Source: an uncultured Lachnospiraceae bacterium
GTDB taxonomy: Bacteria > Bacillota > Clostridia > Lachnospirales > Lachnospiraceae
DNA length: 64,000 bases
Reading direction: 5' to 3'
Assembly (NCBI GenBank): GCA_910585005.1
Contig: CAJUCN010000006.1
Span: 144,944-208,943 of the forward strand
Position numbers and translations under genes: made by a program. Positions 40,181-47,169 of this stretch are shown here, in pieces. Below the pieces are notes generated by a model. The model saw only the letters and a program-made list of their open reading frames with translations, was not told where the DNA came from and did no database searches. How positions within the stretch are numbered: the stretch's first letter is position 1; each line of letters opens with the position of its first letter.

Positions 40181-41011
40181 TTACTTGAATGGACCGTCTG
40201 GGCAATCAGGAACTTTTCCGTTATACCTGTGTTTTGCAAGGGCAGCTTCTACAGAATCTTCCTGCCTGTGTTCGCTGTTTCGATAGCGTCCCCCTTTGTC
40301 CTGCTCACCTGAAAGCCAGTTATTGATAAACTTTGTGATACCTCTTTTGGTCTTCCGTCTGTTTGGGTTACTATCAAGCCATGCAATCATTCGCTTAAGC
40401 TCCTGTTCTACGTCTACGGCTGGATAGGTTTCTTTCCACATGGCTATTTTATCTAAAGGCACCTCATAGAATGATTTATCATTCAGCGGTAGCAATATGC
40501 CGCTTGGGTTCAGAGGTGGCTTGTCCAGCTCTGAGCATACAATATTACTATCCTTATCTATACTATCCTTATCTATACTATCCTCCCCTATGCCGACAAT
40601 TGCCGGACATTTGTCAACCATTTGTCCGTCTTTTGTCTGACAAATAGCTTTTGTCCTTGAATAATAACTTGGTTTAGCTGGCTTTAAATTTGCATCAGGC
40701 ACTATTTGCAATAATAAATCTCTGTAGATACTGTCTATTTTTCTATCTGCCCGAATATTATTATTTTCCACCCAGTCATCAATAAAAACCACCAGATCAT
40801 CATTTAGGACTGACACAAAGCCTTTCGCAATCAATACCTTTAAATCATCCTCTGTGGAACTAGTCATACGCATTATAGGATATGCTTCTACAACACCATC
40901 ATCATCTGCCCGCATTCCAAGGTGGAAATACAAATTTTGAGATGATGGCGGCATTTTTAAAAATCTGGCTGATTCTGTTATCCGGATGCTAAACATTCTC
41001 CTACTAGCCAT
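40181..41011 (-). CDS. Replisome organiser/replication initiator
   Basis: A 276-residue protein. N-terminal winged-helix-like domain (FSIRITESARFLKMPPSSQNLYFHLG; family mark of phage replication proteins), a linker with the repeat SIDKDSIDKDS, and a C-terminal block (VEQELKRMIAWLDSNPNRRKT, then KFINNWL). The linker is encoded by two 15-bp repeats plus half (40547-40583) that could be initiator sites. It overlaps the HTH gene upstream by 8 nt. Confidence 0.8.
   Translation of the reverse strand: MASRRMFSIRITESARFLKMPPSSQNLYFHLGMRADDDGVVEAYPIMRMTSSTEDDLKVLIAKGFVSVLNDDLVVFIDDWVENNNIRADRKIDSIYRDLLLQIVPDANLKPAKPSYYSRTKAICQTKDGQMVDKCPAIVGIGEDSIDKDSIDKDSNIVCSELDKPPLNPSGILLPLNDKSFYEVPLDKIAMWKETYPAVDVEQELKRMIAWLDSNPNRRKTKRGITKFINNWLSGEQDKGGRYRNSEHRQEDSVEAALAKHRYNGKVPDCPDGPFK
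40547..40583 (+). repeat. 15-bp repeats in the initiator gene
   Basis: ACTATCCTTATCTAT occurs at 40547-40561 and 40562-40576, followed by a half copy ACTATCC. AT-rich repeats inside an initiator gene are candidate iterons. Confidence 0.45.
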
Positions 41012-41207
41012 TTTCCACTTCCCCCTTATTTGCCTTCAAACCAAAGAAACGTTCCTCCACATATGCCGCTGGCACTTTTCCACGTACTGTTAGGAAACCA
41101 TTGCTTTTCAGTTCGTCATTCATAATCCTGATAAATTGATAAGCTTTACTCTCTGAACATCCAAGAACTTCACCCAGTTCTTTTGCTCCGTATGTTTGTC
41201 TACCCAT
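41004..41207 (-). CDS. Small HTH protein, excisionase-like
   Basis: A 67-residue protein with a MerR/Xis-like winged helix: YGAKELGEVLGCSESKAYQFIRIM near the start, then GFLTVRGKVPAAYVEERFFG. Excisionases and small replication regulators share this fold. ATG at 41207 with GGAGAAAATGT upstream. Its position away from the integrase leaves the role open. Confidence 0.65.
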   Translation of the reverse strand: MGRQTYGAKELGEVLGCSESKAYQFIRIMNDELKSNGFLTVRGKVPAAYVEERFFGLKANKGEVENG

Positions 41208-41221
41208 ACATTTTCTCCTTC

Positions 41222-41347
41222 CTATTGTTCTTTCTCGTAATCTTCACCATCACACAAGCACTCCTGCATGGATATTTCAAAATCATCCATGTTGGGGAAA
41301 TGTAAATAACGGTATCTGCAAGTTGAACAATCATAACAATTTTCCAT
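41222..41347 (-). CDS. Tiny Cys-rich satellite protein, 41 aa
   Basis: ATG at 41347, TAG at 41222. The product has CYDCSTCRYRYLHFP, then NMDDFEISMQECL and CDGEDY. The cysteines suggest metal binding. The second half aligns with the 26-residue prophage protein at 10738-10818. Ribosome site is weak, but conservation between two elements supports it as a gene. Confidence 0.6.
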   Translation of the reverse strand: MENCYDCSTCRYRYLHFPNMDDFEISMQECLCDGEDYEKEQ

Positions 41348-41454
41348 TTATTACACGTTCCTTTTAAAAAATATGAGAAATTTACTTTTAAAATCATTAG
41401 GTAATGCCTTTACCTAAAATTAAATTTCGTTGAAATTAACTTAGATTACGCTGA

Positions 41455-41937
41455 TTATAGTTTACGTTTCGCCCTATTCCTTTTCATAGTCTCAACTCTC
41501 TTTTCACGCTGCTCCTCGGTAAGCTCAATTTTTGGATTGATACGTACCCAGCTAACCGGAATATGAGCATAAATACTCCCATCTTTATTTTCTGCCACAA
41601 TCCGGCACTGATCAGGATATTGTGCAGCAAGCTGTCTTACTCTAGAGATTGTTCGGCGTTGCGATAAACTAAGTGTTGCTCGCCTATCATCCTTAATCCA
41701 CTCAATGACATTTTCAGTATGTTTTTCATCTTTGGGCAACGGATCAGCTTTTAGAATATCCCCAACCATACAACCAATGGCATCTGCAATCCGTTCCAGT
41801 GTTTCGTATTCAATAAAGCCATTGTCTAAAATCCATAAATACGTCTTTTTTGATAGTCCAGTAGCTTTCTGTACATACTCATGTGAAATTTGTTTTTTGT
41901 CCAAAATAGACTGATAATTATCAATGCTTAATCTCAT
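41455..41937 (-). CDS. XRE-type regulator with C-terminal extension
   Basis: A 160-residue protein. Residues 1-55 form an XRE-like HTH (KQISHEYVQKATGLSKKTYLWILD), then a linker and a second domain (RRATLSLSQRRTISRVRQLAAQYPDQC; IYAHIPVSWVRINPK). ATG at 41937 behind AAAGGGAAAAAC; the longer frame to 42033 has no site. The palindrome TTGCGACATCGCAA lies 16 bp upstream of its start, so it may bind there or be controlled there. Confidence 0.7.
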   Translation of the reverse strand: MRLSIDNYQSILDKKQISHEYVQKATGLSKKTYLWILDNGFIEYETLERIADAIGCMVGDILKADPLPKDEKHTENVIEWIKDDRRATLSLSQRRTISRVRQLAAQYPDQCRIVAENKDGSIYAHIPVSWVRINPKIELTEEQREKRVETMKRNRAKRKL

Positions 41938-41952
41938 GTTTTTCCCTTTCTG

Positions 41953-41968
41953 TTGCGACATCGCAACG
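41953..41968. promoter_or_regulatory. Palindrome TTGCGA-CA-TCGCAA, copy 2
   Basis: Identical over 16 bp to the copy at 33588-33603. It sits between the Cro-like gene and the XRE regulator, within the leader of the latter. Confidence 0.6.
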
Positions 41969-42178
41969 CTACTCCTCAATGATAACAATGTCTTTTGCAG
42001 ATAAATCCAATGCTTTACAAATTGCTGGAACAACTTTTACCTTTCCTATCCTATTTCCGTTTAGTGCATTAAATACAGCCTGTTGGCTCACTTCACCCTG
42101 CCTTGCAATTTCTGCGGCTGTCAAACCCTTTTCAGCCATTGCCAGATAGATTTTCTTCGTGTCTAATTTGATTTTCAT
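41969..42178 (-). CDS. Cro-like repressor of the satellite
   Basis: A 69-residue XRE protein (KGLTAAEIARQGEVSQQAVFNAL recognition region). ATG at 42178 follows GGAGG; an upstream ATG at 42211 lies inside the operator. It is first in the leftward lytic operon and faces the cI-like gene, so it is the Cro analogue. Confidence 0.8.
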   Translation of the reverse strand: MKIKLDTKKIYLAMAEKGLTAAEIARQGEVSQQAVFNALNGNRIGKVKVVPAICKALDLSAKDIVIIEE

Positions 42179-42198
42179 TCTTTTCCTCCTTTTCGATA

Positions 42199-42283
42199 TT
42201 GACAAAAGCATTTGCTTTATGTATAATTCAACTTATCATAAACATTTGCTTTAGTCAATATTAAAATATAAAACATTTGCTTT
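42199..42283. promoter_or_regulatory. Face-to-face promoters with three operators
   Basis: Rightward promoter TTGACA (42199-42204), 17 bp, TATAAT (42222-42227). Leftward promoter TTGACT (42253-42258), 17 bp, TAAGTT (42230-42235). The -10 boxes are 2 bp apart and the promoters fire toward each other. Three repeats of AARCATTTGCTTT lie at 42206-42218, 42240-42252 and 42271-42283: one in each spacer and one outside, 34 and 31 bp apart. A repressor on these sites would choose between the two directions. Confidence 0.75.
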
Positions 42284-42328
42284 TTCTCTTTATGTCATAT
42301 AGAATGGTGAATAAGGAGGATATGCAAA

Positions 42329-42718
42329 ATGAGCATTGGCGATAATATTAAACAATTACGCCTTGAAAAAGGGCTTACTCAAAAAAGGTTAAGTGAGTTA
42401 ACTGGTATATCAGAAGTTATGATTAGTCAATATGAACGTGGTATACGAACTCCTAAAAATAAAAACTTAAAAAAAATAGCCTATATTCTAGATATGTCAG
42501 GTAATCGTTTATTAGGTGAAGAGCTTCCATTTGACTTAGTGGGGCCAGAAGATAATTTAGATAATATTAGAACTCCTATCAAAACAATTCCGAATGTACA
42601 ACTGGATCTTTATGAGCATAAGTTACTTGGTAATTATAGATTACTCAATGAAGATGGGAAAAAAGAAGCCAACAAACGTATAGAAGAATTAACAGAAATC
42701 AATAGATATATTAAATAG
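42329..42718 (+). CDS. cI-like repressor of the satellite
   Basis: A 129-residue regulator: XRE domain at residues 1-60 (KGLTQKRLSELTGISEVMISQYERG) and a C-terminal helical region (LGNYRLLNEDGKKEANKRIEEL) as in Stl/Rro-type and short phage repressors. No LexA-type protease domain, so SOS self-cleavage is unlikely; PICI repressors are relieved by helper-phage proteins, which would fit. AAGGAGGATATGCAAA precedes the ATG. Confidence 0.82.
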   Translation: MSIGDNIKQLRLEKGLTQKRLSELTGISEVMISQYERGIRTPKNKNLKKIAYILDMSGNRLLGEELPFDLVGPEDNLDNIRTPIKTIPNVQLDLYEHKLLGNYRLLNEDGKKEANKRIEELTEINRYIK

Positions 42719-42742
42719 CAGTATAACAATATAATATACAAA

Positions 42743-42777
42743 AATCTGCTCCAGTGCTACCAGCACCGGAGCAGATT
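42743..42777 (+). terminator. Hairpin after the cI-like repressor
   Basis: AATCTGCTCC (42743-42752) and GGAGCAGATT (42768-42777) pair perfectly, with an inner GTGCT/AGCAC. No T-run follows, so termination may be weak or factor-dependent. Confidence 0.55.
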
Positions 42778-42785
42778 AGAACTAC

Positions 42786-42867
42786 ACCGGAAGTACCGAT
42801 ATAATTCACCCTCGACAAGTGAAATTATACCATTCTCCCGGTAAAAATACAAGTGCCGGGTATTTTT
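42786..42867 (+). promoter_or_regulatory. Integrase 2 leader with three-arm attenuator fold
   Basis: Arms ACCGG (42786-42790), CCCGGT (42837-42842) and GCCGGG (42855-42860), the last followed by TATTTTT. It is nearly the same as the leader of integrase 1 (16752-16835), including CCGATATAATT and GACAAG in the loop; arm changes keep pairing (a G-T pair replaces an A-T). Confidence 0.6.
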
Positions 42868-42903
42868 ATGTCCTGGACGCATTACAAGAAAGGGGAATGG
42901 CCT

Positions 42904-43995
42904 ATGCCAACATACTATGATGACAAAAACAAAAGCTGGTACTGCAAATTCTATTATACCGACTACACCGGTACAAAGAAGCAAAAACTAAAACGTGGCT
43001 TCAAATTGCAACGTGAAGCTAAAGAATGGGAAAATAATTTCCTGTCTAAAAAAGCTGCACAACCATCCATGCAGTTAAAGGCACTCGTTGATCTATATCT
43101 GGAAGACAAAAAGGAAAATTGCAAACTAATTACTTATGAAACCAAAAAGAACCGGATAGACACATGGATATTACCTTATTTGGGCAATAAACCAGTAAAC
43201 TCAATTACCGCTGTAGATATCCGGAAATGGCAAACAGACTTGAAAAATGCAACCGGAAATACAGGCACAAGCCTTTCTCCCGGCTATATGCAAAATATTG
43301 TTACGGAATTATCCTGTATGTTTAACTATGCAGTGCGCTTTTACGGTCTTAACTCCAATCCGTGCCATGTTGCTGGTAATATTGTAGGGAAAAAACAGAA
43401 AAGCATGGACTTCTGGACTAAAGAAGAATTTGATAAATTTATAGCCACATTTGATAGGACAGATCCCTACTATACCATATTCCTACTGCTCTATTACTGT
43501 GGTCTTCGCATCGGGGAATTGCAAGCGTTAACAATTGCAGATATTAATACAGAAACTAATATAATTACTATAAATAAAACATACAGGGTAATAAAGGGTG
43601 AAGGAAATATTACACCCCCAAAAACTCCTAAAGCTAACAGATCAGTTTCTATTCCCTCATTCCTGTCAGAGCGAATTAAAGATTATATAAAGATGATCTA
43701 TAAGCCGGAACCCGACTATATGCCGTTTGTGAGAGGTAAAACCACCTTTGCCAGCATTCTTGATAAACATGCTAAACAAGCTGGCGTCAAACGTATCAGG
43801 ATACACGATCTAAGGCACAGCCACGCATCACTCCTCATTGAGTTGGGCTTCTCTGCCTTATTGGTATCTGAGCGGCTTGGACATGAAAGCGTGTCTACAA
43901 CGCTCAATATCTATTCACATCTGTTTCCTTCCAAACAGTCAGAGGTGGCAGACAAATTGCAGGTATTATGCCAAGGAGATACTTATTTTTCTTGA
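42904..43995 (+). CDS. int: Tyrosine recombinase (integrase 2) of the satellite
   Basis: A 363-residue integrase. N-terminal AP2-like arm-binding domain (SWYCKFYYTDYTGTKKQKLKRG), core-binding domain (about 60-160), catalytic Arg in YCGLRIGELQAL, HDLRHSHASL and Tyr in TLNIYSHLF. ATG at 42904 after AAAGGGGAATGG. Its stop overlaps the right arm-type repeat. It acts at the tRNA-Gly 3' end. It is clearly different from integrase 1 although the leaders match. Confidence 0.95.
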   Translation: MPTYYDDKNKSWYCKFYYTDYTGTKKQKLKRGFKLQREAKEWENNFLSKKAAQPSMQLKALVDLYLEDKKENCKLITYETKKNRIDTWILPYLGNKPVNSITAVDIRKWQTDLKNATGNTGTSLSPGYMQNIVTELSCMFNYAVRFYGLNSNPCHVAGNIVGKKQKSMDFWTKEEFDKFIATFDRTDPYYTIFLLLYYCGLRIGELQALTIADINTETNIITINKTYRVIKGEGNITPPKTPKANRSVSIPSFLSERIKDYIKMIYKPEPDYMPFVRGKTTFASILDKHAKQAGVKRIRIHDLRHSHASLLIELGFSALLVSERLGHESVSTTLNIYSHLFPSKQSEVADKLQVLCQGDTYFS

Positions 43996-44010
43996 TACTG
44001 AAATGATACT
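43993..44010 (+). repeat. Right arm-type repeat pair TGATACT
   Basis: TGATACT at 43993-43999 and 44004-44010, 11 bp apart and in the same orientation as the left pair. Confidence 0.6.
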
Positions 44011-44112
44011 AAGAAAATGTGCAGAAAGTAAAAACAACATATTTTCACTTAAAAAAGCCACAAAAAACAGGGATAAACAGGATAGAAACCTAATAAAAAT
44101 TACTTAGCCGTC

Positions 44113-44127
44113 TCCCGTCATCTGCTT
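44113..44127 (+). repeat. attR of the satellite element
   Basis: Exact 15-bp copy (TCCCGTCATCTGCTT) of the tRNA-Gly 3' end at 30044-30058. It marks the right end of the element. Confidence 0.9.
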
Positions 44128-44177
44128 TTGAAAGCTTTTCCTTTTAAAGGATACCATATTTAAAAGATGATCAAAGA

Positions 44178-44210
44178 GATAATCAGACGGATGTTTGGTT
44201 ATCTTTTATT
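44178..44210. terminator. Bidirectional terminator beyond attR
   Basis: GATAATC and GGTTATC pair (one G-T) with T-rich flanks on both strands. It would have ended the tRNA-Gly transcript before the satellite inserted, and ends the small RNA from the right. Confidence 0.6.
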
Positions 44211-44356
44211 TTGTTGTAACATACGGGATTTCCGCATCCTTCTCAAGCTAGATTTTTACAATCACCAGCCGTCAAGTGTTCTACGGGGTATTCTCTGTGT
44301 TTGAACCTAGACACTGACGATACAGGCAAGCCCGTACTCCTCCCAGAACTGGTGAC
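44178..44356 (-). ncRNA. Candidate structured small RNA, about 175 nt
   Basis: A leftward promoter, TTGTGT (44386-44391), 17 bp, TATAAT (44363-44368), points into a region without ORFs. The RNA would start at about 44356, at the first strand of a perfect 7-bp long-range stem TCACCAG/CTGGTGA (44349-44355 with 44262-44268). Inside are CGTCA-GTG/CAC-TTGACG and a TACGGGC/GCCTGTA hairpin; a second domain TTGTAA/TTACAA and the terminator follow. Domain layout recalls 6S-like RNAs, but I cannot assign it. Confidence 0.5.
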
Positions 44357-44394
44357 GTCTTCATTATAATGCCGTCTGAAAAGAAACACAATCC

Positions 44395-44763
44395 CTACCC
44401 CTTACAAATTTCATTCCATTGACAGTTCCCGCAAATGTTTTCCCTTTCTCCGGTATGGATGATAAGCTGCTGTACTTTTTTCTCAAAGTCTTTCCATTTG
44501 ATCTGTTCGCCCCATGAAAGCTGGCAGCGTTTTAATACCTGCCTGTCATATTCTTCCGCTTTCCCTGAGGAAATACAGACGCCTCCCTGATTATTAGGAC
44601 AGTGGGCGCACACATCATCTGCGCCGCAAAGAAGGATCACCTCCGGGTTTTCATCCAACTTTTTCTTCATTGCCCACATATGTTCTGTAAACTCGCTGTT
44701 ATAGCCCTTCCCTTGAAAAAAGGAGAAGCACATCCCATGATGTGCTCTGATCTTGTAAACCAT
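44395..44763 (-). CDS. DUF1284 protein
   Basis: A 122-residue Cys-rich protein of the DUF1284 family: IRAHHGMCFSFFQGKGY near the start, CGADDVCAHCPNN, and a final CGNCQWNEIC. The cysteine spacing suggests an iron-sulfur cluster or zinc. ATG at 44763 chosen over a TTG at 44781. It is 14 nt downstream of bioY and co-transcribed. Function unknown. Confidence 0.8.
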   Translation of the reverse strand: MVYKIRAHHGMCFSFFQGKGYNSEFTEHMWAMKKKLDENPEVILLCGADDVCAHCPNNQGGVCISSGKAEEYDRQVLKRCQLSWGEQIKWKDFEKKVQQLIIHTGERENICGNCQWNEICKG

Positions 44764-44777
44764 AATGCCAAATCCTT

Positions 44778-45347
44778 TCAATCATTATCGATCTTAATTA
44801 TTTTTGAAAGCCTGCCGCCTAACGCAAGCGCCAACCCGATTTTCACGAAATCCGGGATAAGAAAAGGTATGACACACCATCCCAGGACAGTTGTAAGTCC
44901 TATTGCTCCTGTATTTTGGGTGTAAACAAACATAAACCAGGCTGTTCCAAAAATATAACAAACGAAAAGTCCCAAGATCATGGATAATCCCTGCACCCAG
45001 GTTTTCCTGCCAAGCAGTTTTTCCATCAGCCACATAACCAGGGCTGAAAAGATAAATCCTATAATGTACCCCCCTGTATTATTTAATATAATGCCAAATC
45101 CTCCTGTGAAATTGGCAAATACCGGAACCCCAATTGCGCCTAACAGCACATAGACGAATACTGCCAGACTCCCCCGCTTTCCTCCTAACACACTTACGGC
45201 AAGAAATACCGCAAAGGTCTGAAGAGTAAAAGGAACCATCGTAGGTATTGAGATCCATGAACAAATAGCGATCAAAACTGCAAAAATCCCAATGTATACG
45301 ATGTCATACGTTTTACTTTTCCTTGTTGTGGTTGCTTTTGTGCTCAT
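44778..45347 (-). CDS. bioY: Biotin transporter substrate-binding protein BioY
   Basis: A 189-residue BioY membrane protein with six hydrophobic segments (FAVLIAICSWISIP; FAVFLAVSVLGGKRGSLAVFVYVLLG; GGFGIILNNTGGYIIGFI signature). It binds biotin for an ECF-type transporter; the energising subunits are shared and not seen here. TGGAGGATAAAT precedes the ATG. The promoter overlaps a BirA-like operator. Confidence 0.9.
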   Translation of the reverse strand: MSTKATTTRKSKTYDIVYIGIFAVLIAICSWISIPTMVPFTLQTFAVFLAVSVLGGKRGSLAVFVYVLLGAIGVPVFANFTGGFGIILNNTGGYIIGFIFSALVMWLMEKLLGRKTWVQGLSMILGLFVCYIFGTAWFMFVYTQNTGAIGLTTVLGWCVIPFLIPDFVKIGLALALGGRLSKIIKIDND

Positions 45348-45383
45348 ATTTATCCTCCAGTCATATGTTTTTTAACTGAAGAA

Positions 45384-45437
45384 ATCATATCATCCCATAG
45401 CCCTATTGTCAACCATTTTATTTTTATGGTTTACATT
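45384..45437 (-). promoter_or_regulatory. bioY promoter with BirA-like operator
   Basis: Minus-strand promoter TTGACA (45407-45412), 17 bp, TATGAT (45384-45389). The plus-strand dyad ATTGTCAACC (45405-45414), 13 bp, GGTTTACATT (45428-45437) resembles biotin-repressor sites and its left half covers the -35. Biotin-dependent repression is expected. Confidence 0.7.
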
Positions 45438-45468
45438 TCTTTTCAATCTTTTCCCACTGGTTTCCTAA

Positions 45469-47160
45469 TTACATATCCAGCCGCCGGTATCTGTTAATAC
45501 ATGCCAATACTTCCTGTTTCCTTGGCCTTGCCAGTTGGGCGGACACATCCCCTCCAAACAGGCTTTCCAGGCCCTTCTGGTCAAGCTGGTTTTCCAAAAG
45601 ATCCCCAATCTGCCTTAAATCCCTTTTTCCGTCCATCAGTTTACATTGGGCATATTTTAGAAGATAGGCCAGCGCCGCGCTTTGTTCCTGATCCTTTAAC
45701 TGCTCTAAATAACGCAGCTCCACATTTTCTCTTGAAAGGGAAATCTCACTGGTTCCCATTGTCTTTATTTTGATCCTGTCGTCCTTCTTCAACGCCATAT
45801 CAGGTCTTGGCCTGCGATGCTTGTTAAAAGCGGGAAATCCTTCTTCCGCCGTCTCACCTGGATAATCTTTAGCCGCCTGCTTCGCTTTTTGTGTAATATC
45901 GATGGGAACATATTCTTTCATCTGGATAATGGTATCCGCCACATGAAAGTAAGAACCGGAACTTCCTGCAACAATAATAGAAGAAACGCCAAGGTCTTCA
46001 TACATTCCCCGGACTCTGCTGATGAATGGGGTAATCGGCTCTTCCCCGCTTGTGATCACCTGCGCCATAAGCTGATCCCTGACCATAAAATTCGTTGCGG
46101 AAGTATCTTCATCAATCAGGATCAAACTGCTCCCGCTCTCAAGCGCTTCCATCAAATTTGCTGCCTGGGATGTACTGCCACTGGCATCTTCCGTGGAAAA
46201 GTGCACCGTATCCTTTTTATTGGGCAAGTTTTTGATAAAAGGGGAAATATCCACCCCTGTAATACTCCGTCCATCTTCCGCACGGAGTTTAAAGGCTGAG
46301 CTGTCTGTGATCACCAGCTCTCTCCCGTCTCCTGCTATATGATTATAGACACCATTTTGCAAAGCCTGCAAAATGGTGGACTTTCCATGGTATCCACCAC
46401 CAACAAACAAGGTAATCCCCTTAGGAATACCCATGCCGGACACTTCCCCCTTATTCGGCAGCTTTAAAGTAACCTTTAGAGAATCCGGGGAGACAAAAGC
46501 CACCGCCCCTTTCATAGGACGCTCCGACACACCGCTCTCCCTGGGCAGCACAGAGCCATCCGCAAGAAACGCGCATAGCCCAAGCTTTGGGAGCTGTTCT
46601 CTGATATACTGCTGATCCTCGCACAGGCGGATTGCCGTTTTCAGTTTATTTTGATCTATATTGGCATAGTAAAGACTCTTTCTCACACAGTCAGGCAGGA
46701 TATCAAACAACATCTTGTCTAATTCCCTTGCATTGATGGTACGCCCGTTTGCCGGAAATCCTGCCTCAAAACGGAGAACCACATCTCCCTCCTTTACCCG
46801 GAGAGCCGTCCGCTCAAGCACCTGCTGCCCGCACCGGGAAACAGACAAAAGCCCGCTCTTGCCTGAACCTTTTGCCTGAAAGCTTCCCCCTGCCACCCAT
46901 CTGGCAAATAATCTGGTGAGATGATCCTGCATCGTGACCCTTTTTTCCGGAGTGTCATAAAATTCTGCCGGAAATCCCGCTTTTTCCTTTTTTACCCAGA
47001 CAGATAGCCTGGAGGGCGCCGCAAAGGGATCTCCCTGTACATGATCAATGGAGAGCACATAATCCCTGAAATCATACTGGCCTTTCAGATCTTTGTACGC
47101 CGGATATCCTCTATGGTCAATGCTTTTTAAATGGTTCCGTAGCTCTATTGATGTTTTCAT
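45469..47160 (-). CDS. Predicted ABC-class ATPase (COG3044)
   Basis: A 563-residue P-loop protein of the family annotated as predicted ATPase of the ABC class. Walker A GGGYHGKSTIL near residue 252, a Walker B-like LILIDEDTSATNFM near 340, and VIAGSSGSYFHVAD further on. No transmembrane segments or transporter partner. Family role is not settled. It follows argS with 9 nt between and is co-transcribed. Confidence 0.85.
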   Translation of the reverse strand: MKTSIELRNHLKSIDHRGYPAYKDLKGQYDFRDYVLSIDHVQGDPFAAPSRLSVWVKKEKAGFPAEFYDTPEKRVTMQDHLTRLFARWVAGGSFQAKGSGKSGLLSVSRCGQQVLERTALRVKEGDVVLRFEAGFPANGRTINARELDKMLFDILPDCVRKSLYYANIDQNKLKTAIRLCEDQQYIREQLPKLGLCAFLADGSVLPRESGVSERPMKGAVAFVSPDSLKVTLKLPNKGEVSGMGIPKGITLFVGGGYHGKSTILQALQNGVYNHIAGDGRELVITDSSAFKLRAEDGRSITGVDISPFIKNLPNKKDTVHFSTEDASGSTSQAANLMEALESGSSLILIDEDTSATNFMVRDQLMAQVITSGEEPITPFISRVRGMYEDLGVSSIIVAGSSGSYFHVADTIIQMKEYVPIDITQKAKQAAKDYPGETAEEGFPAFNKHRRPRPDMALKKDDRIKIKTMGTSEISLSRENVELRYLEQLKDQEQSAALAYLLKYAQCKLMDGKRDLRQIGDLLENQLDQKGLESLFGGDVSAQLARPRKQEVLACINRYRRLDM

Positions 47161-47169
47161 CTTTTACAC

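Larger units (their letters stand above)
30059..44127. mobile_element. Capsid-forming satellite (cf-PICI-like) in tRNA-Gly
   Basis: A complete integrated element of 14.07 kb between 15-bp att repeats. From the right: integrase and repressor (rightward), then leftward Cro-like and HTH regulators, replication genes (organiser, DnaC-type loader), portal, prohead protease, major capsid, head-tail connector, HNH, small recombinase, terminases, head closure and a sigma factor. No tail, tape-measure, baseplate, holin or endolysin gene is present. Size and content match capsid-forming phage-inducible chromosomal islands, which build and fill their own capsids and borrow tails and lysis from a helper phage. 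Confidence 0.8.

Noticed and set aside
30059..44127. Ordinary defective prophage as explanation of the satellite
   Set aside because: All genes present are intact and ordered, both att repeats are exact and no tail or lysis remnants are seen, which favours a satellite over decay.
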